Assembly: GCA_002150815.3 (NCBI GenBank)
Contig: NDFF03000070.1
Span: forward strand, 248,001 to 312,000
DNA: 64,000 bases
Direction of reading: 5' to 3'
From: Grammothele lineata
Lineage: Eukaryota; Basidiomycota; Agaricomycetes; Polyporales; Polyporaceae
Positions 24,427-36,591 of the stretch are shown here, in pieces; positions within the stretch are counted from its first letter, which is position 1; each line of letters begins with the position of its first letter. The position numbers were made by a program, and so were the translations under genes. Under the pieces are notes generated by a model. The model was given only the letters and a program-made list of their open reading frames with translations, ran no database searches and was not told the DNA's origin.

Positions 24427-24901
24427 GATAGACTGTGGTATAAACACTGGGTCGCTAGGTGACGTTGGATGGGAGGGGTTAACCATCCCTCAGGATGCAT
24501 ATCCTTTCTGTCTTAGTAATGCACGTCTAGGCACACCCCACAATGTCTTATGAGTAGTGATGGAGCCACGTATCTGGGGCCCGTTGACATGACCGCATAT
24601 CAGGTCCGTTGTGTCGTGTGACCTGTCAGAAGGACACTGCGTCGGTTGAGCATATATTCCTCCCGACATCGGCAATCCTCGCGTCGATTCCATTCACTTA
24701 CTAAGGCTCAAGAGTCACTTCCACCCTACGAACTTGACGTCACCATCATCGGTACCGAAGTTCAACACCGTCGATATAAGACAATCTGCTCTTCAGACTG
24801 AAGCGGCCAACACCCCACTTTCAACTTATCAGCCACTCGTTGAGACCATCGAACTTGAACTAGAGCGCATCTTCCCCGCGTGAACGCAACGTTTCTTAAC
24901 C
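24427..24901. other. Intergenic: sedolisin to epoxide hydrolase
   Basis: No gene seen. A TATA-like gatataag at about 24773, some 130 bp before the epoxide hydrolase ATG, is a possible core promoter element. Confidence 0.45.
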
Positions 24902-26501
24902 ATGTCAACGACCGTCGAGACCACCTCCAGCCCAGAGCAACCCTTCAAAATCAACGTCCCCGACGCCGACCTCGCCCTGCTCCAGCAAAAGCTCAAGCTC
25001 ACACGCTGGCCCGACGAGCTCGACGAGGCCGGCTGGGAGTACGGCGCGCCGCTGGCGGACATCAAGCGGCTCGTCGCGCGCTGGCAGGACGGGTTCGACT
25101 GGCGGGCGCACGAGGCGCGCATCAACGAAGAGCTGCCGCAGTTCACACGCGACATCGCCGTGGAGGGCTTCGGGACCCTCAACGTGCACTATGTGCACAA
25201 GCGCAGCGAGCGCGAGACGGCGGTCCCGCTCCTGTTCATACACGGATGTGCGTCTTGTGACGATCAGGCTCGTTAGGGGTCGTCGATGCGGCAGGCGCCT
25301 CGTCCGAATCTTGAGTGGCTCACAACTCTGCGTGTGCGACAGGGCCTGGTCATGTCCTCGAAGTCCGCAAGATCCTCCCATTGCTGACGGCCCCGTCGCT
25401 GGACCAGCCCAGCTTCCACGTTGTCGCCTTCAGTCTTCCTGGCTTCGGCTTCTCTGAAGCCCCGAAGAAGAAGGGCTTTGGACCGCGCCAGTACGCGGAG
25501 GTTGCTAACAACGTCATGAAAAGCCTAGGATATAACGAATATGGTAAGCGCGTCTCGAGCAAATTGGCAACGTTCAGAGAGCTAGCACTCACGCACGAAC
25601 GTTGCAGTGATCCAAGGTGGAGACTGGGGACACACCGTACGTTTCAATCCCCTGCAACCCGACGAGCACATCTGACAGACCGTACAGATCGCGGCGCACA
25701 CCGTCAGCAATTTCGCGCATACCAACGTCAAAGCCTGGCTCTCCAACAACCCCTCGTGCGCCCCTCCACACCTCCCATACTCCCCCTTATTCCCATACTG
25801 ACGCGTCCGCTGTGACTGTCCCCAGCGCGAACCCGCTCGAGTTCACCAAAACCCCCGGGCTCTACCTCGCGCACGCGCTCTTCCCCTCCTCCGCCAAGGA
25901 AAAGGCCCGCGCGGAGGCGACCGCGCGCTTCTGGACGGACGGCATCGGCTACGCGCACGAGCAGGGCACGCGCCCGCAGACGCTCGGCTACGGCCTCGCG
26001 GACTCGCCCGCGGGCCTGCTCGCGTGGATATACGAGAAGCTCGTCACTTGGAGCTTGGACTATCCTTGGGAGGACGACGAAGGTGAGCAATCACGCCCGA
26101 TAGAACATCAGCGTTGAGGACAGGACGGCACGCTGACGACCGCCGCCTCCGCACGCGCAGTACTCGAGTGGGTCTCCATCTACTGGCACTCCCGCGCCGG
26201 CCCCGCGGCCTCTCTGCGGATCTACAAAGAGATGACGGACGGGTGGGAGCACTCCGTCATGCGCGGCGCGAACTACACCTCGATCCCGTTCGGGCTGGCG
26301 CGCTTCCCGAAGGAGCTCGAGCAGATGCCGCGCCGGTGGATGCAGGGCCTCGGCAACCTCGTCTTCGAGCCCGAGCACGACAAGGGCGGGCACTTTGCCG
26401 CGCACGAGCAGCCAGAGGCGCTCGTGGGCGATCTGAGGACCATGTTTGGCAAGGGAGGGCCGGCGTTTGGGGTTGTGGAGGGGCATAGCGGGTATGCGTG
26501 A
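24902..26501 (+). CDS. Epoxide hydrolase, microsomal-type (EHN domain plus alpha/beta hydrolase)
   Basis: Hydrolyses epoxides to diols through an ester intermediate. It starts MSTTVETTSSPEQPFKINVP. The N-terminal EHN domain reads LKLTRWPDELDEAGWEYGAP and GFDWRAHEARINEELPQF. The oxyanion motif HGWPG is restored by splicing across 25246-25341. The nucleophile Asp lies in VIQGGDWGHT, also rebuilt across two short introns near 25545-25690. The cap region contains FTKTPGLYLAHALFPSSAKE, and the catalytic His is in EHDKGGHFAAHEQPE near the end. Stop TGA is at 26499-26501. No N-terminal membrane anchor is visible, so it is probably soluble. Fungal homologues act on xenobiotic or lipid epoxides, but the substrate is unknown here. 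Confidence 0.92.
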
Positions 26502-27477
26502 GCTGTGAGCTGTGACTCGATGTATTTTAGACACGCAACTGGAACTGTTGTAGACTTGTCAGATGTGTTGGTCGCTAGCCACCCAAAAATGACGCACCTT
26601 CGAGGACTCCAGCCTTCGTGTGAGCCGACACACCAAGCCAAACCACCTCGAGATGAAAGAAGGAACCCATTATATATTGATAGAGCCAAGAAACCAGGGA
26701 TAGATTTACCGCAAGCACCAGACAACCCAAACGCAGAGCATGTACAGAGGAGAGCCGGCGAGACGTGCCAATCGAACAAAGGCAGGCAGACAAATGGTGG
26801 ATAGTACAGGAGACCGAGAGGGAGGGGATGTGCGGGCCGGAGAGGGATAGGATAGGGTGGTGGAGGCTCGTAATGGTACAGTGTTGATCGAACATGGAGC
26901 ACGGTATGAGGCGCGAGATAACTACAGCAGCGAGGGAAGCTCGCGAGAGGGCTCGCGAGGTGGAGGAGTAGGCAATGAGGGAGAGAGGACAGAATCGAGA
27001 TGAGGGTGAAGATGTGTGTGCAGGGGTAAAGAGACGGTAGGGTGATACAGCGGCGGGAGAGAGGGAGATAGGGAGCGAGGGAGGGCGATAGCGTCGACAT
27101 GGGTGAAAGCATGTATGGACCAATTGGAATGTGGACTATATGCAGGGTGAAAGAGGAGAAAGCTGTAGAGCGGTAATAGTGATATACAAGATTGTATGCC
27201 GAAGGGGCCGGACGAGGAAGCGCGGAAGAGATATTACGGGGTGGTATGATAGATAGCGAGTAGAACGGGGAACGATGAGAGAGAGGGATAGTTGCAGAGA
27301 GGGTGTGTGTAGATACGCGATAACATCAAAAAGCAGCAGCAATGTCGGACTGGAGCACCGAGAACCAGATGACCTGCACACACCAACCCTCAGCAAACCG
27401 ACGACCAAGAGGAACGCGCGACGACTCACCACAACAAAGAACGTCAGAAGGAGGACGGAGTCCGATCCACGTGTGGG
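26502..27477. other. Intergenic with a long purine-rich tract
   Basis: About 1 kb between convergent genes. From about 26800 to 27320 the plus strand is strongly purine-rich (repeated gagaggg, gaggga and gatag words). The reverse strand shows long Ser/Leu/Pro-rich frames that look like composition artefacts. Part of it is likely the 3' UTR of the DUF6533-type gene. Confidence 0.5.
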
Positions 27478-29872
27478 TTAGCTCCCCGAGCCCACGCTCT
27501 TCGTCCCCGGCCCGCGCGCAGGCGTCCACAGCACCCGCGGCTCGCGGTACGTCTCGCGCTCGAACGCGTCCGGATCGACTTCGACCGTGATCGTCTCCTC
27601 GATCCGCACCTCCACGTCCACATCGAACGCTGGGTCATCCTCGTCCTCTTCCCCGTAGTTCCCGCGTCCGTCAACGTCGTCGTGCTCGCCGTCCTCCGCC
27701 TCCTCGCGAATGCAATACCGGTCCCGCCCCTCGGTTTCGGCATCCGGGTCCGCGTCAGCGACGGAGCCCTCGCGCGTGCTACTCGCCGCATCGCGCACAT
27801 CGACGCTCCTGATCCCACTCCCACTCCCACCCCCATTCAACGCACGCTTCTTCTTCCTCGACTTCGACGACGACCCCAACCGACTCATCGACGAGCTCGA
27901 GTCCAAATGCGAGCGCAAATGCGAATGCGGATGCGAGAGCGACAAGCTCGCGAACGAGCTCTCCAGGTCCGCGTCGCCCGCCCCGCCGATGCGGCGGTGC
28001 GACTCGGAGACGTAGCTCCAGTCGAGGTCGAACCCCGTCGAGACCGGGTGGCGGTCCTTGGTGCTGAACTGGGAGCGCATCGCGTGCGAGACGGAGTAGG
28101 CGGAGGGGAGCGCGCGCGAGACGACGACTTGGGTTGTGATCGTGCGGTTGTGCGCTGCGGCGGCGTCTAGTTTGGGGAGGCGTAAGTTTGATACACGTCA
28201 TATTGAACTGAGAATGAGGAACAGCCGCGTACCTCGGAGATGGATAAGGATTCGTTGGCTCATAATCCATGTGATGGCGTAGCCCAATGAAACGCTATCA
28301 GACACAAATGTCAACATGAAGGTCCTATCACTCGTTCCTAAGGGACAATGTACACACCCTGCCGACTGTAGACACGACAACAAATATCAGCGTGGGGTTC
28401 TCGGGTACGGGTGGCAAACCAACTTACCTGGACCGACTCATTGGGATTCCGGTAGAGGATCAAATTCAAAATGTTGACACCTTCAGACCGAACATGTGAG
28501 CGCTGAACTCGGACTGTTCCTCGACAACACGTACCGGTGAGGGCAACGAAGTAAACAAGCCCATCGGTTAACATACTATAACGCATTCAGGCATCAGCAT
28601 GGTCCAAGAAAGATCGCGCTGACGCATACATTCTGACAAGACGAGCCATTCTAGAAGAGGACAGGCTATCAATACGCGAAGAAAAACCGAATCCGACTCT
28701 TACTTACTTTCCAGCGTTGGAGTTAAAATTAATCAAGTATAACGTCGAAATCCCCAACGTCAAGAGATCGTAAGACATGGCGCAGATGTAGTATAGCCAC
28801 ACGGTCAGCATGGGAGGTTTGTTGCCCGCTGTACAGCTATGAGGTGCCTATGAGATCATTGTATGCGTCATAATCAAACAATCGACTTACTTGTTGTGCT
28901 ACATCAGACAGGCAGGGCGTTAGAACGTCACAAACGTGTAATGTCACCGTATACTCACGAGGCCCTGGACGGCTACAGGCAGAGGAAGGATATTCAGGTC
29001 ACAGCGACCGATGGGAGACGTGGACGGTGTACTTACGAACTCGATTCCACATGTTGAGAAACCACTCCGCCTTCGCGAATCGTCAGAGGGGGAATAAGGC
29101 GGCGGGGGAAGGCGACACTCACAAAGGTGAGTGCGATGAACGCGGACCCGACTGCCCAGGTGACCCATGTCGCACGCCTAGAAATGTTCATTGTCCTGCA
29201 CCGAAGACGTTGAGCCTCGTAAGACGGATTGCAGGGATAGACGACAGCCTGACCTGACGCCGAGGATGATTTGCGAGACCATGGTCTGCACAACTGTGAA
29301 GATACTATCAGTACCCACATCGATGGCGCGTCCCTCCTAGCTACCCCTGCCATGTTCCGCATTCCAAAGTGCAGTTCGCCCTCCTCCTTCCTTCCACCGA
29401 TCCACCGGGACGCGTAGAAGTGGGGGAAGATGCCTACCTTTGAGAATGGGCGCGGCGATAAAGTAGCGTTGACATGAATCGGCGTCAAAGAAGTTGGCGT
29501 AGTAGCCGATGTTGCTGAGAAGCAAGACTGCGATGCTCGTGTAGCTGGAGGTCACGAGGCGCGTGCGTCAGTGCACGAGGTGTGAAGGAGACGAAAGCGA
29601 AGGGTGCGGACCGGATAGCGATGAAGAGGATGCAGCCCGGGCTGAGTCGCCACCCGCGCTGGCTTTTGTAAAATCGGTACTCGGCAGGGAGTGTGAGGAG
29701 GTAGCTGGGGGCGAAGCGAGGAGGGTCAGGTGGGTGCGGGTGGGACGAGAGGTACGCGAGAGGGCACGGACTCGTAAAAGGCGATGGCGAGGGAGACGGC
29801 GCGGATGTAGTTTGCGGTGGCCGTGAAGGTGCCGTCCGAGTCGGGGAAGCCGTCCGAGTCGATGGCGGCCAT
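27478..29872 (-). CDS. DUF6533-type multi-pass membrane protein with long acidic tail
   Basis: Function unknown. It starts MAAIDSDGFPDSDGTFTATA at 29872. After one intron it reads YIRAVSLAIAFYDYLLTLPA and FYKSQRGWRLSPGCILFIAI, the pattern of the DUF6533 domain found in many basidiomycete membrane proteins. Further hydrophobic segments follow (YTSIAVLLLSNIGYYANFFD, TWVTWAVGSAFIALTF and others through about 28250), about seven in all, separated by many very short exons. The C-terminal tail of about 200 residues (28080-27478) is hydrophilic, with SHPHSHLRSHLDSSSS, a basic SKSRKKKRA patch and a strongly acidic stretch rich in Asp and Glu. Stop TAA is at 27478-27480. The family resembles seven-helix receptors in layout, but no ligand is known. 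Confidence 0.75.
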
Positions 29873-31343
29873 GCGGGGCGCGATGGGCGCTGCGGGGGAC
29901 GTGACGGACGGCGGGATGGCGGGGTGGGAGGAGGGCTGGCTATGTGCGTGCGGACATGGCGCTCGGCGTGGGCTGGCGGCGAGAGAAAGCAAGGGGCGAG
30001 AGCGAGTCGGAGAGCGAGTGACAAGTGGCCGACAGCAGCCGCCCACCCGACAGCCTGCGACTCGCCTGCGGGACCACGGGCGTCTCGGGCCCTTTCGCGC
30101 CCAACTCCGCCAGGCACCGACCCCCGCCAAACTTTATTTTCTTCGCAGATCCGATCTCCAGCCACACGCCCGCCCTCGTGGCGGCCCGTCGACCAACATC
30201 GTCTCGATCGGACCCGCCTCGGCCAGCGGCGTGGCTCCCGAAGCCCTCGCCGCCGTTCGTTCCGTCCCAGAAGCCCAGCACTCCGTCCTCGCCTCGACCG
30301 CGATCCTGCGCGTGCACCGCGTCGAGGCGCGCCCTGCTGCCGTCAACGCCCGCTTCTTGACCGCGTGATCCCCCACGCTTCTCAGCCCTCTCGGCATTCC
30401 ACGCCCGAGAGCCGGCTGATCGCTGCGCGCTCCACTTTCATCGGCCTCCCTCCCTCCCTCGTCCTCCTATCCGCGCGGAACCGCCCCCCGCCGCACCGAT
30501 CGATATTCGGAAATGAATGGATACCTTTCGACAGATGCACCGCTCGTAGACAGATTCCAAACACACACTTCGGATATGTTTCGTCGCCCCGGCGGCTTGT
30601 GTCGCGATCGACAGCAGCGAACGAGCACTCTATCATCACACAGGACGCTCGCTCTCACTCTATCACCCAGAACTGACAACGCGCCTTGGCTGTGCACCCT
30701 ACTTCCACGCGGCATGGCGTGCAAACCACCCCACATGGTATGCATGCGCCTCGGCGCAGGAATGGCATCCCAAGGCGGTATTGCCCTCCTCTAATGTTTC
30801 CGCCATGTTCTCACCCTCATCAAGCCGGATCGCCAAGACTCGAGCTTGACCACACCCATACGTTGCGCAGTCTGCTATTCTTGCGTGAGGAAAAACGCGG
30901 TCAACCACCCATGGCTCACGCTCCTATCTTCGGTAACGGCTCGGACGCTTTGCGACGTGAATATGAGGAGTGCTCACACAGCTGCGCAGCGAGTTGACAG
31001 CAAGCATGATATTATCGTGTTGTCCACGGTAGTCCGCACCCGCCGATGTCCAGTTTAGACTGGGGATTGTCATTTTGCCACACGTGCCACATTTGTCTTG
31101 AAACAAGACGACGGCTTTGACGTGCCGCCACATCGTTCCCTCCCTCGAGCTCCTTTGTGGACGAGTTGTAAGAACGGGTGCTGACTTTGAGGCACCAGGT
31201 CTCGCATATGCGCCCAAGTATCGATGCCTTTAGGGCGTATATCACCTTCTAACGAGCAACAATTTTGATCTAATGGTACATTTGGCAGCAGCTCTCCAAC
31301 CAGCAGCCTTTTGTTTTTGCTTCCGCTTCTCGCGCGTCCCTAC
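29873..31343. other. Intergenic: DUF6533 gene upstream region and LYS2 3' side
   Basis: No supported gene in about 1.5 kb. 29880-30480 is GC-rich with overlapping Arg/Pro/Ala-rich frames on both strands and no domain. 30480-31260 is closer to average composition. It probably carries the promoter of the DUF6533-type gene and the 3' UTR of LYS2. Confidence 0.5.
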
Positions 31344-34300
31344 CTAGTTCCCGCTGCTCCTCCCAACAGCCTTGAGCACCGTCCCAGGCGCGTGCACCAA
31401 CTTCGGCAACCTCCTCTCCGCCCGCTCCCCCTCCCTCGGCGGCTCCAAAAACTCCGCATCGACCAACCACGCCAAATACCTCCCCATCAGCTCCTCGTCC
31501 ACCGTCGCGCACTCCCTCGTCCCCCCCTCCCCCGCGGCCCTGAGCAGCTTGCGCATGTTCGCGTCATCCAGCTCCGGCGCGCGCGTGCTCGTAGGCAGGT
31601 CGTCCAGGACGAAGTGCAAGAGCGGGAAAAGCGCGTTATCCTGCGCCTCCATGACGTGCCGCTCGAGCGCCCGGCGCCACGCGACGTACTCGCTCCGCGC
31701 CGTCGCGAATCCGTGTGCGGCGAGCGCGCCCAGGAAGGCGTTGAACGTCGGGCGCGGGGACGCTGCGACGTGCAGCACTGCCATCCCTGGCGCGGGGGCG
31801 GGGGCGGGGGCAGGGAGAGGGGAGATGGCGGCGAGGGAGCAGCAGCGCGCGACGTGGTCGACGGGGACCATGTTCACGGTGTTGTTCATGTCGGGCACGA
31901 GCCCGAGCTGGATGCAGCCCTTGACGAGCCGCCAGAGGAAGTCGTCTGTGTTCGTCACTGCAGTGGCGGCGGCGGCGGGAGCGAGGAGCGGCGCACCGAT
32001 CGCAGACGCGAGCGCCACCATCCGTCAACCGTCAGCGATCCGTACAGTCTGGGCACGAAGACCGTAGCACAGCGGAGGGACGCACCTGCGGACTCGGAGT
32101 CGCCCACGACGTACCCCGGGCGGACGATGTGCCCGCTGAGGCCCCTCCGGCCAGCCTCGAACAGGAGCTTCTCGGACACCCACTTGCTCTGCCCGTACCC
32201 GGTCTTCAGGGACGCGCGCGCACCCTCGAGGTCGTCGCTCTCGGGAACAGCCCCGGCGCTGTCCGAGAGCTGGACGTAGTACTCGGTGTCGATCGCGCTC
32301 GTCGAGGACACGAAGACGAGGTGCTTCGGCTTCCCCGCAGCGGCGAGCTCGACCGCCGTCAGCGTCCCGAGCACGTTCGCGGACCGCAGCTTCTCGTACG
32401 GGTACACCCAATGAACCTTAGAAGAACAAGAAGAAAGTGCCACACCCGCGTCAGCTCTCCCGGAGACACACCCTGGGCCGCCGGCATGGCGGCGTATCCG
32501 GAGACTTGGTTCAGTATAGCACTCACCAAGGCGCCGTTGTGGACGATGGCGTCCGCCTCGCCCGCGACGCGCATCCACGCGCCGCCGTCGAGCCCGAACC
32601 GCGGCTGGTCCAGATCGCCCCGCACAGCCTCGACGCGCCCCTCTTCGGCCCACTTCTCGTCCCACACGCCACGGCCGGTGGCCCCGTCGCGCAGGCGCGC
32701 GAGGGCGCTCGCGTCGTCTGCCGCACGTACGAGGCAGATGACCTTCTTCACGCGCTCCTTGCGTAGAAGTAGGTCGCGCAGGATGAACGCACCAAGGAAC
32801 CCTGTAGCCCCAGTGAGGAACACCGTCAGGCCCGTGCGCGTCGCGAGGTCCGCAGGGGCGGCGGGGTACGTGGGTTGCAGTTGGCCCAGGAGCTGCTCGT
32901 AGTCCGCGCCGTAGTCGAGCTTCTTCGCTGCGACGCGTGCGGCGGCGGCCTCTGCGGACTCGCCGACGGGGGATCCAGGGCTGCCCCGGGTGGCACCAGT
33001 AAGCCCGAGGTCGGCGTTACGCATGCGCTCGACGGCGTCGGCGAGCGCGGCAATCGTCGGCTTGTCGAACACAAGCCCGAGTGGCGCATCGACGAGGAAG
33101 GCCTTACGGATTTCAAAGATGAGGCGGGTGGCGAGGATAGAGTGTCCGCCCAGGTCGAAGAAGCTCTCGTCGAGCGGGATGGGGGACGGCGCATTGGGGA
33201 GAATGCGGGCCCAGATCGCGCTGATGGCCTCTTCGGTGGGGTTGGCGGCGGGCCCGCGAGCCGGCTCGGTGGTGGCTGCCTGAGCAGTATCGGGGAACGG
33301 AAGGGCCGGCTTGTCGATTTTTCCGTTGGGGTTGAGGGGCATGCGCTTGAGAGGAACAAAGACTGTAAAGTGTTAGCGTATGCTACCATGAAGAGAGCGC
33401 TGAATGATGCGCACGAGTGGGAACGCTGTAGCTAGGCAGCTTCTTCTTGAGGTATTCCCGGATTTCCTTGATGAGCCGTCTGTACTTGCGCATACCGCTG
33501 ACAAGACCCTTCTCGTCCGCATCGTCGCCCACGTCGCTCGCGTACTCCTCCAACGCCGGACCGCCAATGGGCACAAAGTACGTCACCAAAATCTTCTCCT
33601 CGTCCTTGTCGCGCCTCACGAGCGTCACGTTCTCGCGCACGAGCGGGTGCTGGCTCAAATGCGTGTCGATCTCTCCCAGCTCGATACGGAACCCGCGGAT
33701 CTTCACCTGGTCGTCCGCGCGGCCCGTGCACTCGACGACCCCGTCGGGTAAATAGCGCCCGAGGTCGCCCGAGCGGTACATCCGGTCGCGCACGCCCTTC
33801 CAGAACCGCGCCTCGGGGCCCGCGACGGTGTCCGGGCGCGGGGGCGCGTCCGCGCAGAACCAGTTCTGGACGAACTTCTCCGCGGTGGCTTCCGGGTCCG
33901 AGTAGCCCTCGGCGAGCCCGCCGGAGCGGACGTAGATCTCGCCGACCTCGCCGACGGCGCAGGGCACGGTGCGGTCGTTGCGGTTCACGACGAGGAGCTG
34001 GACGTCGACCATGCCTTCGCCGGCGGGCATGATGTCCTTCTGGGTAGCGAGGAAGGTCGGATCCTCGGAGACGGAAGGGATGAGGAAGTACGAGACAGCG
34101 CGTTGTGTTTCGGTGGTGCCGTACATGTTCACGATGCGGACGTTGGCTGCGAGAGATTGCAAGCGGAGGCAGTCACGCTTCGTGAGGACGTCGCCCACGA
34201 AGAAGGCGTTCTTGAGGGCGGGGATCTGGCGTGTAGCCTGGGCGGAAAGAAGCTGACCCATAGCTGGCGTGAGGTGGGTGACGGTCACCTCGTTATCCGC

Positions 34301-35979
34301 CATCCACTCTGCGAGGCGTCCGGGGGTGCCAATGTCATCCGCGGTGGGCACATACAGGCTAGCTCCGAAGAACAGAGGGGTAAACACTGTATGGAGGTCG
34401 ATGACATGTAACATGGAAGTTCACAATCGTACTTACTGTCACGCTGGATGGGGTCGTGAGCGATACCGCTCAGCATGGTGAACTTGGAGTGTTCGCCGAT
34501 ATCGAACCGTTCTCCCATCCAAGGGAAGAAGTGGGTGAGACTGTAGTGGCGACCCTTCACGCCCTTCGGAATACCTGTGCTCCCACTTGTGAACGACAAG
34601 GTGGCGACGCTATCTGGGCCGAGGACAACATCGGGGTCAGTGTCGACCAAGCTCATTTGGGGCTTCAGGACATCTTCCGACCCCTCGACGTGCGCTCCGC
34701 CAACGATGCTGCCATCTCGCAACAACTCTAGCGCAGGAACCTCGACGCGAATTTGAAGCTCGGTAGATATGAACTCGCGGACTGGCGCAGAGATCTTGCC
34801 TGCACCGGAGAGGACGACGAGCGCACGGGGTTGGGCTACTTTGAGGTAGATCGTCTGGCGTGAAGGGGGATACGCTGGGTCAATAACGGAGAATGTTGCG
34901 CCAGCCTTAAGGATCGCCATGACGGCAATGACGAGTTCCACGCTGCGGTACGCGTAAACCATGACGACTTCCTCCCGTTGCAAGCCTCCCTGTAGCAGGT
35001 GATGCGAGAGAATGTTAGAGGCGTGGAGGATCTGGCTGTAAGTGAAGGTGCGCTTCTCCTGCGGCTCGTCCAGTGATGCCGCCTGAATACATTGGATGAC
35101 GCATGCACGGTCGGGCCATTGCCTTGCGTTCTTGGAGAAGATGTGGGGGATCGCGCCCTTGAAGTCGCACCAGTTGAGGTCCCCAGTCGGATCTGGCAGC
35201 TTAGCACGCTGAGCGGGAGTCAGCAACGGGACAGAACCGACAGGCGCAAGGGGGTTGGCAGCAACTCTGCGAATGAGCACGGAGAGCTGATCGACAATGA
35301 TTGAAATCCGTGCGGAGGAGAACAGTAGAGAGTTGTACAGTATGCGAAGGTCGAGGTGGGGAGCGATGGACGAACGGCTGGATTCTTGCCGGCGCGTGAC
35401 GAAGATGGTGAGGTCGGATGTAGAACTGGTGGTCTGAAGGAACTGCTCTTGAGGCGAATCTGTTCCGTCGAAGAAGCGAACGCGGAAGATAGGGCGAGAA
35501 CCCTCGACCGTGTCGGCCTTGTCCTTGCCCAGCGCCTTCAAAACTGACTCGTACGGAACGCTGTCTTCGTCGGCTTCCGCCTCGACTTGTTGAACCTTGC
35601 GGACGACCGCCCAAAATGGATCCTTCGGGTCGATGGCGAGGCGGAGGATGAGGGGATCACGAGCTGAAGCAGAGGACGAACCGATGATGAGGTCTGTATC
35701 CCCCGTGTAGCGATGGAGAAGGACAGAGAAAGCGGCCAAGAGTAGATGGAAAGCAGAGGGAGTGTTTGCACCAGCAGAGTCGTCGTCTGGATCTTCATCG
35801 CTCTCGTTATGAAGGGCAAGCTTCATGAGACCGACGCATGTCTGCTCAGAGAGCTGGGCCGTAGCGGCGGCTTCAACAGATCTGCTTCCGGCTGTTGGCC
35901 TGGGATAGTCTGTAGGGAGTGATATCTCTGGGAGATTTTGAAGGCGTGCAACAACCCTGGAGAGAGATTCTGCAGCCAT
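31344..35979 (-). CDS. LYS2: L-2-aminoadipate reductase (alpha-aminoadipate reductase)
   Basis: Large cytosolic enzyme of fungal lysine biosynthesis. It adenylates alpha-aminoadipate, holds it on a phosphopantetheine arm and reduces it with NADPH to the semialdehyde. It starts [20 protein letters not shown] at 35979. An N-terminal condensation-like region precedes the adenylation domain ([70 protein letters not shown] and [16 protein letters not shown]). The carrier domain has [18 protein letters not shown], with Ser as the pantetheine site. The reductase domain has [20 protein letters not shown] and [16 protein letters not shown] (catalytic Y-x3-K). About four introns are implied, the total is near 1,430 aa, and the stop is at 31344-31346. 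It is divergent from the RBR ligase gene. Confidence 0.97.
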
Positions 35980-36591
35980 GTTAACTCGTGGAGGTGTGGG
36001 GATAGGATGCAGAGGTCAAGGAAACCGCGATCGAGCAGTGGACTCAACGCAATTCTGGCGGAAGAAAATGACTCGACCGTTTCTGTTCAGGATGGCTTTT
36101 ACTACTCACCAGTAGTTCCCTCCTGGGATCTCCCAATCCTCTATTCACGTTTCCAGCCGAGTTCTGTGGGTTGTCCTCTTCGCGCGAGTCCAGACCGAAG
36201 TATAGCGGACGGCTTGTTGGCGAGGCCACGAATGATGTTGGGCCGGAGACGAGCTGCCAACTTTTCGGGGTGGACTGAGATAAGATTGAGTTTTCCTGGC
36301 AGCTGCTGTAGATTAGATAGACTTTGATAGCCGCTTATTTTGATGAATGCCCGGGCGGTCCCGCGTCCCGATCGAGATCTCATACCAACGTTGTGCTGCG
36401 GCAATGTTGTCTCCCTTTGTCTTCCCCGCCTTGAGACCTCCTTCACCCCCCCTTTCGACAGCTGCTGCGCGTGTAAGTCAGAAAACTCATGAATGCACAA
36501 TGGATAATGTTGGAAACGTTGATGCTTATAGCAGAAGGTGTCTCACTAGACCTACATACCGTGATTGCCCCGCGCTCCTTTCAAGCATACA
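35980..36591. promoter_or_regulatory. Divergent promoter region of LYS2 and the RBR ligase gene
   Basis: 612 bp between opposed start codons. A TGACTC core, the half of the Gcn4/Cpc1-type site that controls amino-acid genes in fungi, is at 36069-36074, about 90 bp upstream of the LYS2 start; it lacks the final A of the full site. Short ORFs present here have no recognisable domain. Confidence 0.4.

Noticed and set aside
26273..27123. Long minus-strand Ser/Leu/Pro-rich ORFs beside the epoxide hydrolase
   Set aside because: They arise from the pyrimidine-rich reverse strand and partly overlap hydrolase codons; no domain or plausible splice structure.
29485..30368. Overlapping GC-rich ORFs on both strands near 30 kb
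   Set aside because: Compositional artefacts upstream of and across the DUF6533-type gene; no domain.
31311..32279. 322-codon plus-strand ORF antisense to the LYS2 reductase domain
   Set aside because: Arg/Pro-rich shadow of a securely identified gene.
31344..35979. LYS2 as a secondary-metabolite NRPS
   Set aside because: The adenylation-carrier-reductase order and conserved motifs are those of the primary-metabolism aminoadipate reductase, and no tailoring-gene cluster surrounds it.
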